Shown piece by piece: positions 35,664 to 37,745 of a DNA stretch of 37,745 bases. The notes under the pieces are model-generated. The model was not told where the DNA came from. It worked only from the letters and a program-made list of their open reading frames with translations, and ran no database searches. Source of the DNA: Candidatus Daviesbacteria bacterium RIFCSPHIGHO2_02_FULL_43_12 (GTDB taxonomy: Bacteria; Patescibacteriota; Microgenomatia; Daviesbacterales; UBA10151). The stretch covers positions 1 through 37,745 of the forward strand of contig MFDD01000002.1 in NCBI GenBank assembly GCA_001776775.1. Reading direction: 5' to 3'. A program made the translations under genes and the position numbers. Position 1 is the first letter of the stretch; every line of letters starts with the position of its first letter.

Positions 35664-36131
35664 ATGAAAAATCCAATAGTAATTTTCGTTATTATCGCAG
35701 TTGTAGCTGTTCTGGGAATTGGCACATACGCTTTATTTCAGAATTCTTCTCAGTCTAACTCCACTTCGAAAGATGCTGCAGTAATCGAACCAACTGATGC
35801 GACGACTAGCTCTCGGTACGTAGAGTACAGTAAGTCAGCTTTAAATAATGCCGCGAATAATCGTCGTGTGTTATTTTTCTATGCGTCTTGGTGCCCAATC
35901 TGTAAACCGGCCGATGCTAACTTCACTCAAAATGTAAGTAAAATTCCTGAAGATGTTACGTTGATTAGAGTCAATTACGAAGACACAGAAACAGACCAGG
36001 AAGAAAAAGATCTTGCCAAAAAGTATGGCATAATCTATCAGCATACATTTGTTCAAATAGATAGTGCGGGCAAGGAAGTCACGAAATGGAATGGTGGACA
36101 GATAGAAGAACTCTTGTCTAATATTAAGTAA
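35664..36131 (+). CDS. Membrane-anchored thioredoxin-like protein
   Basis: 155 residues. A signal anchor (IVIFVIIAVVAVLGIGTYALF) and a 35-residue Ser/Thr-rich linker precede a thioredoxin fold: VLFFYASWCPICKPADANF carries the redox C-P-I-C site; the cis-Pro position appears as YQHTFVQID, with Thr where Pro is usual. It works outside the membrane, reducing or oxidising disulfides. Four bases separate it from the DipZ-like gene; the latter's membrane domain likely supplies its electrons. Confidence 0.88.
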   Translation: MKNPIVIFVIIAVVAVLGIGTYALFQNSSQSNSTSKDAAVIEPTDATTSSRYVEYSKSALNNAANNRRVLFFYASWCPICKPADANFTQNVSKIPEDVTLIRVNYEDTETDQEEKDLAKKYGIIYQHTFVQIDSAGKEVTKWNGGQIEELLSNIK

Positions 36132-36135
36132 TCTT

Positions 36136-37745
36136 ATGATACTACTTATCGCATTTGCATTTTTGGCTGGAATTATAACCATCCTCTCACCATGTATTCT
36201 CCCTATTCTTCCCATTATTCTTACCTCAAGCATTGGTGGGGTAAATACGGGAAAATCTCGACCTTTGGGGGTTGTTATTGGCTTTATCCTTAGTTTTACT
36301 TTTTTTACCCTCTTTCTCTCAACTATTGTCCGTCTAAGTGGTATTCCAGCAGAAACACTTCGATTCGTGTCTGTGCTTGTTGTCGCGGGGTTTGGAGTAT
36401 CTCTTCTTGTCCCAAGGTTTCAAGTTCTTATCGAGAAGCTTTTTTCTAAACTGGCAAGCTTTATACCAAATAACCAAGGCAGAACTGGTTTTGGAGGAGG
36501 ACTGCTCATCGGGTTTTCTGTGGGACTTCTTTGGACACCGTGTGTTGGCCCAATACTCGCTTCGGTTATTTCATTGGCAATTACTGGAACTGTTACTTTT
36601 GATGCATTTTTAATCACACTTGCGTATTCATTTGGCACAGCAATTCCGATGTTTTTAATCATGCTGGGCGGACAAAATGCCCTTCGCCGAGTCCCGTGGT
36701 TACTTGCTAACTTGGGCAATATCCAAAAATTGTTTGGAGTACTTATGATTCTGACAGCTATTGGGATATTTTTTAATGTTGACCGAAGATTTCAGACGTT
36801 TGTACTAAACGCTTTTCCGAAGTATGGTATTGGTCTTACAAAATTTGAAGACAATGAGTTGATTCGAAATCAACTGGATAAAAAAGGCGAGGAAGCAAAA
36901 AAAGAAGATATGGGAAAGCCAATGTTTGATCTAGTTGAACCAAAAGGTATAAAAGCTCCTGAAATTATTCCTGGAGGCAAGTGGTTTAACAGTGAACCAT
37001 TGTCGCTTGCACAACTAAAAGGTAAGGTCGTCATCATAGACTTCTGGACGTATTCTTGTATTAACTGTCAAAGAACTTTTCCTTATCTAAGAGATTGGAA
37101 TGAAAAGTATAGGGATAAAGGGCTTGTCATTATTGGAGTTCACGCTCCAGAGTTTGAATTTGAAAAGAGCGAGAAAAATGTGGCTCAAGCAATCAAAGAC
37201 TTTAATCTGACTTATCCTATTGTCCAAGATAATGATTTCTCTACTTGGAGGGCGTATAATAACCGCTTCTGGCCAGCAAAATACTTTATCGATAAAGAAG
37301 GATATGTAAGGGACTCCCATTTTGGAGAGGGAGCGTATGATGAAAGTGAAAAAGTAATTCAAGAACTTTTAAAGGAGGCGGGCGCAACAGATGTATCTTT
37401 TGAGATAAACAATCCAACCTATCAAATTAACGCAAAAACCCCTGAAATATATTTGGGATATGAAAGAATCGAACATTTTGCATCCCCTGAAACAATTAAG
37501 AAAGATAGTCTTGGGACTTATTCTACACCAGTAAATCTTGGGAATAATCTGGTTGCATATAAGGGAGCTTGGAATGTTATGGAAGAGTATGCCAATCCTC
37601 AAAATGGCGCAACGCTCTCTCTTAATTTTGAGGCAAAAGAAGTATTTTTAGTCGTGCGTACAAAAGGAACTTCTGCAAAGATAAGAGTGTATCTAGATGA
37701 CAGAATGCAGGATTTTGGGGAGGATAATGTAAGCGGTGTCGTAAC
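36136..37745 (+). CDS. DipZ-like protein: CcdA membrane domain plus thioredoxin domain (3' end cut by window)
   Basis: At least 536 residues, open at the right edge. The CcdA/DsbD-beta part (1-230) begins FLAGIITILSPCILPILPII, with the first redox Cys; the second lies in GLLWTPCVGPILA. The helices run to about residue 220. A thioredoxin/TlpA-like domain follows: VVIIDFWTYSCINCQRTFPYL carries the S-C-I-N-C site, and RFWPAKYFIDKEG the cis-Pro. From about residue 440 a beta-rich domain starts, as in DipZ of Mycobacterium. It carries electrons from cytoplasmic thioredoxin to extracellular proteins. The ATG is four bases after the upstream thioredoxin gene, so they are co-transcribed. Confidence 0.9.
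   Translation, partial: MILLIAFAFLAGIITILSPCILPILPIILTSSIGGVNTGKSRPLGVVIGFILSFTFFTLFLSTIVRLSGIPAETLRFVSVLVVAGFGVSLLVPRFQVLIEKLFSKLASFIPNNQGRTGFGGGLLIGFSVGLLWTPCVGPILASVISLAITGTVTFDAFLITLAYSFGTAIPMFLIMLGGQNALRRVPWLLANLGNIQKLFGVLMILTAIGIFFNVDRRFQTFVLNAFPKYGIGLTKFEDNELIRNQLDKKGEEAKKEDMGKPMFDLVEPKGIKAPEIIPGGKWFNSEPLSLAQLKGKVVIIDFWTYSCINCQRTFPYLRDWNEKYRDKGLVIIGVHAPEFEFEKSEKNVAQAIKDFNLTYPIVQDNDFSTWRAYNNRFWPAKYFIDKEGYVRDSHFGEGAYDESEKVIQELLKEAGATDVSFEINNPTYQINAKTPEIYLGYERIEHFASPETIKKDSLGTYSTPVNLGNNLVAYKGAWNVMEEYANPQNGATLSLNFEAKEVFLVVRTKGTSAKIRVYLDDRMQDFGEDNVSGVV

Overview
The window looks like a chromosomal segment of a Patescibacteria/CPR bacterium, most plausibly of the Microgenomates type. That is inferred from gene content, not from a marker gene: there is no rRNA or ribosomal-protein gene here. 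Pointers are small glycine-rich RRM proteins, a DUF378 protein, tandem Nudix and small coiled-coil proteins, short intergenic gaps, many lone genes on alternating strands, and several toxin-antitoxin pairs. The DNA is moderately AT-rich. TAA, TAG and TGA all serve as stops, so the standard bacterial code applies.

Region 1 (1-3117) is a tRNA-rich accessory block: a frameshifted LAGLIDADG homing endonuclease running into tRNA-Leu(GAG), an IS30-type transposase remnant, a tRNA-like gene split by a cassette of tRNA-Val(TAC) plus a GIY-YIG nuclease, an unknown gene between two copies of a tRNA-like 3' end, and VapBC. Region 2 (3181-7770) has a tandem-Nudix protein, two His-rich membrane proteins, tRNA-Phe and tRNA-Gly(GCC), a PAP2-like protein, an alpha/beta hydrolase, a DUF378 protein and a disordered protein. 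Region 3 (7880-13600) is the most housekeeping-like: Obg, MurA (with Asp at the usual Cys), a signal peptidase I fused to a CAP domain, an RsmB/NOP2-type RNA methyltransferase, a zinc-ribbon protein and an RRM protein.

Region 4 (13631-25067) mixes an RBBP9-like hydrolase, a CheR-like methyltransferase gene with two in-frame TAA codons, tRNA-Gln with a foldback element, Ung, two MFS transporters flanking MazEF, DUF1003, Fic, a second RRM gene, a polysaccharide deacetylase divergent from tRNA-Leu(TAA), an M50-like membrane protein, tRNA-Pro and a HIT protein. Region 5 (25048-29583) has an AlgI/AlgJ-type O-acetylation pair and three poorly characterised genes. Region 6 (29652-35507) starts at tRNA-Gly(TCC) and is an accessory array: flavin monooxygenase, membrane protein, AbiEii-type pair, HEPN plus ParB-like pair, YdjM-like protein. 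Copies of a repeat ending in tRNA-like GCTCCA and a terminator hairpin separate these modules. Region 7 (35606-37745) is a redox pair: a membrane-anchored thioredoxin and a DipZ-like CcdA-thioredoxin protein cut by the window end.

Two themes recur. First, accessory modules end within a few bases of tRNA genes or tRNA-derived fragments, suggesting repeated integration or recombination at tRNA ends. Second, many genes lack a Shine-Dalgarno and have a good -10 box exactly six bases before the start codon, implying leaderless mRNAs, whereas a small group (RRM, DUF378, zinc ribbon, disordered protein) has strong Shine-Dalgarno sites and longer leaders.
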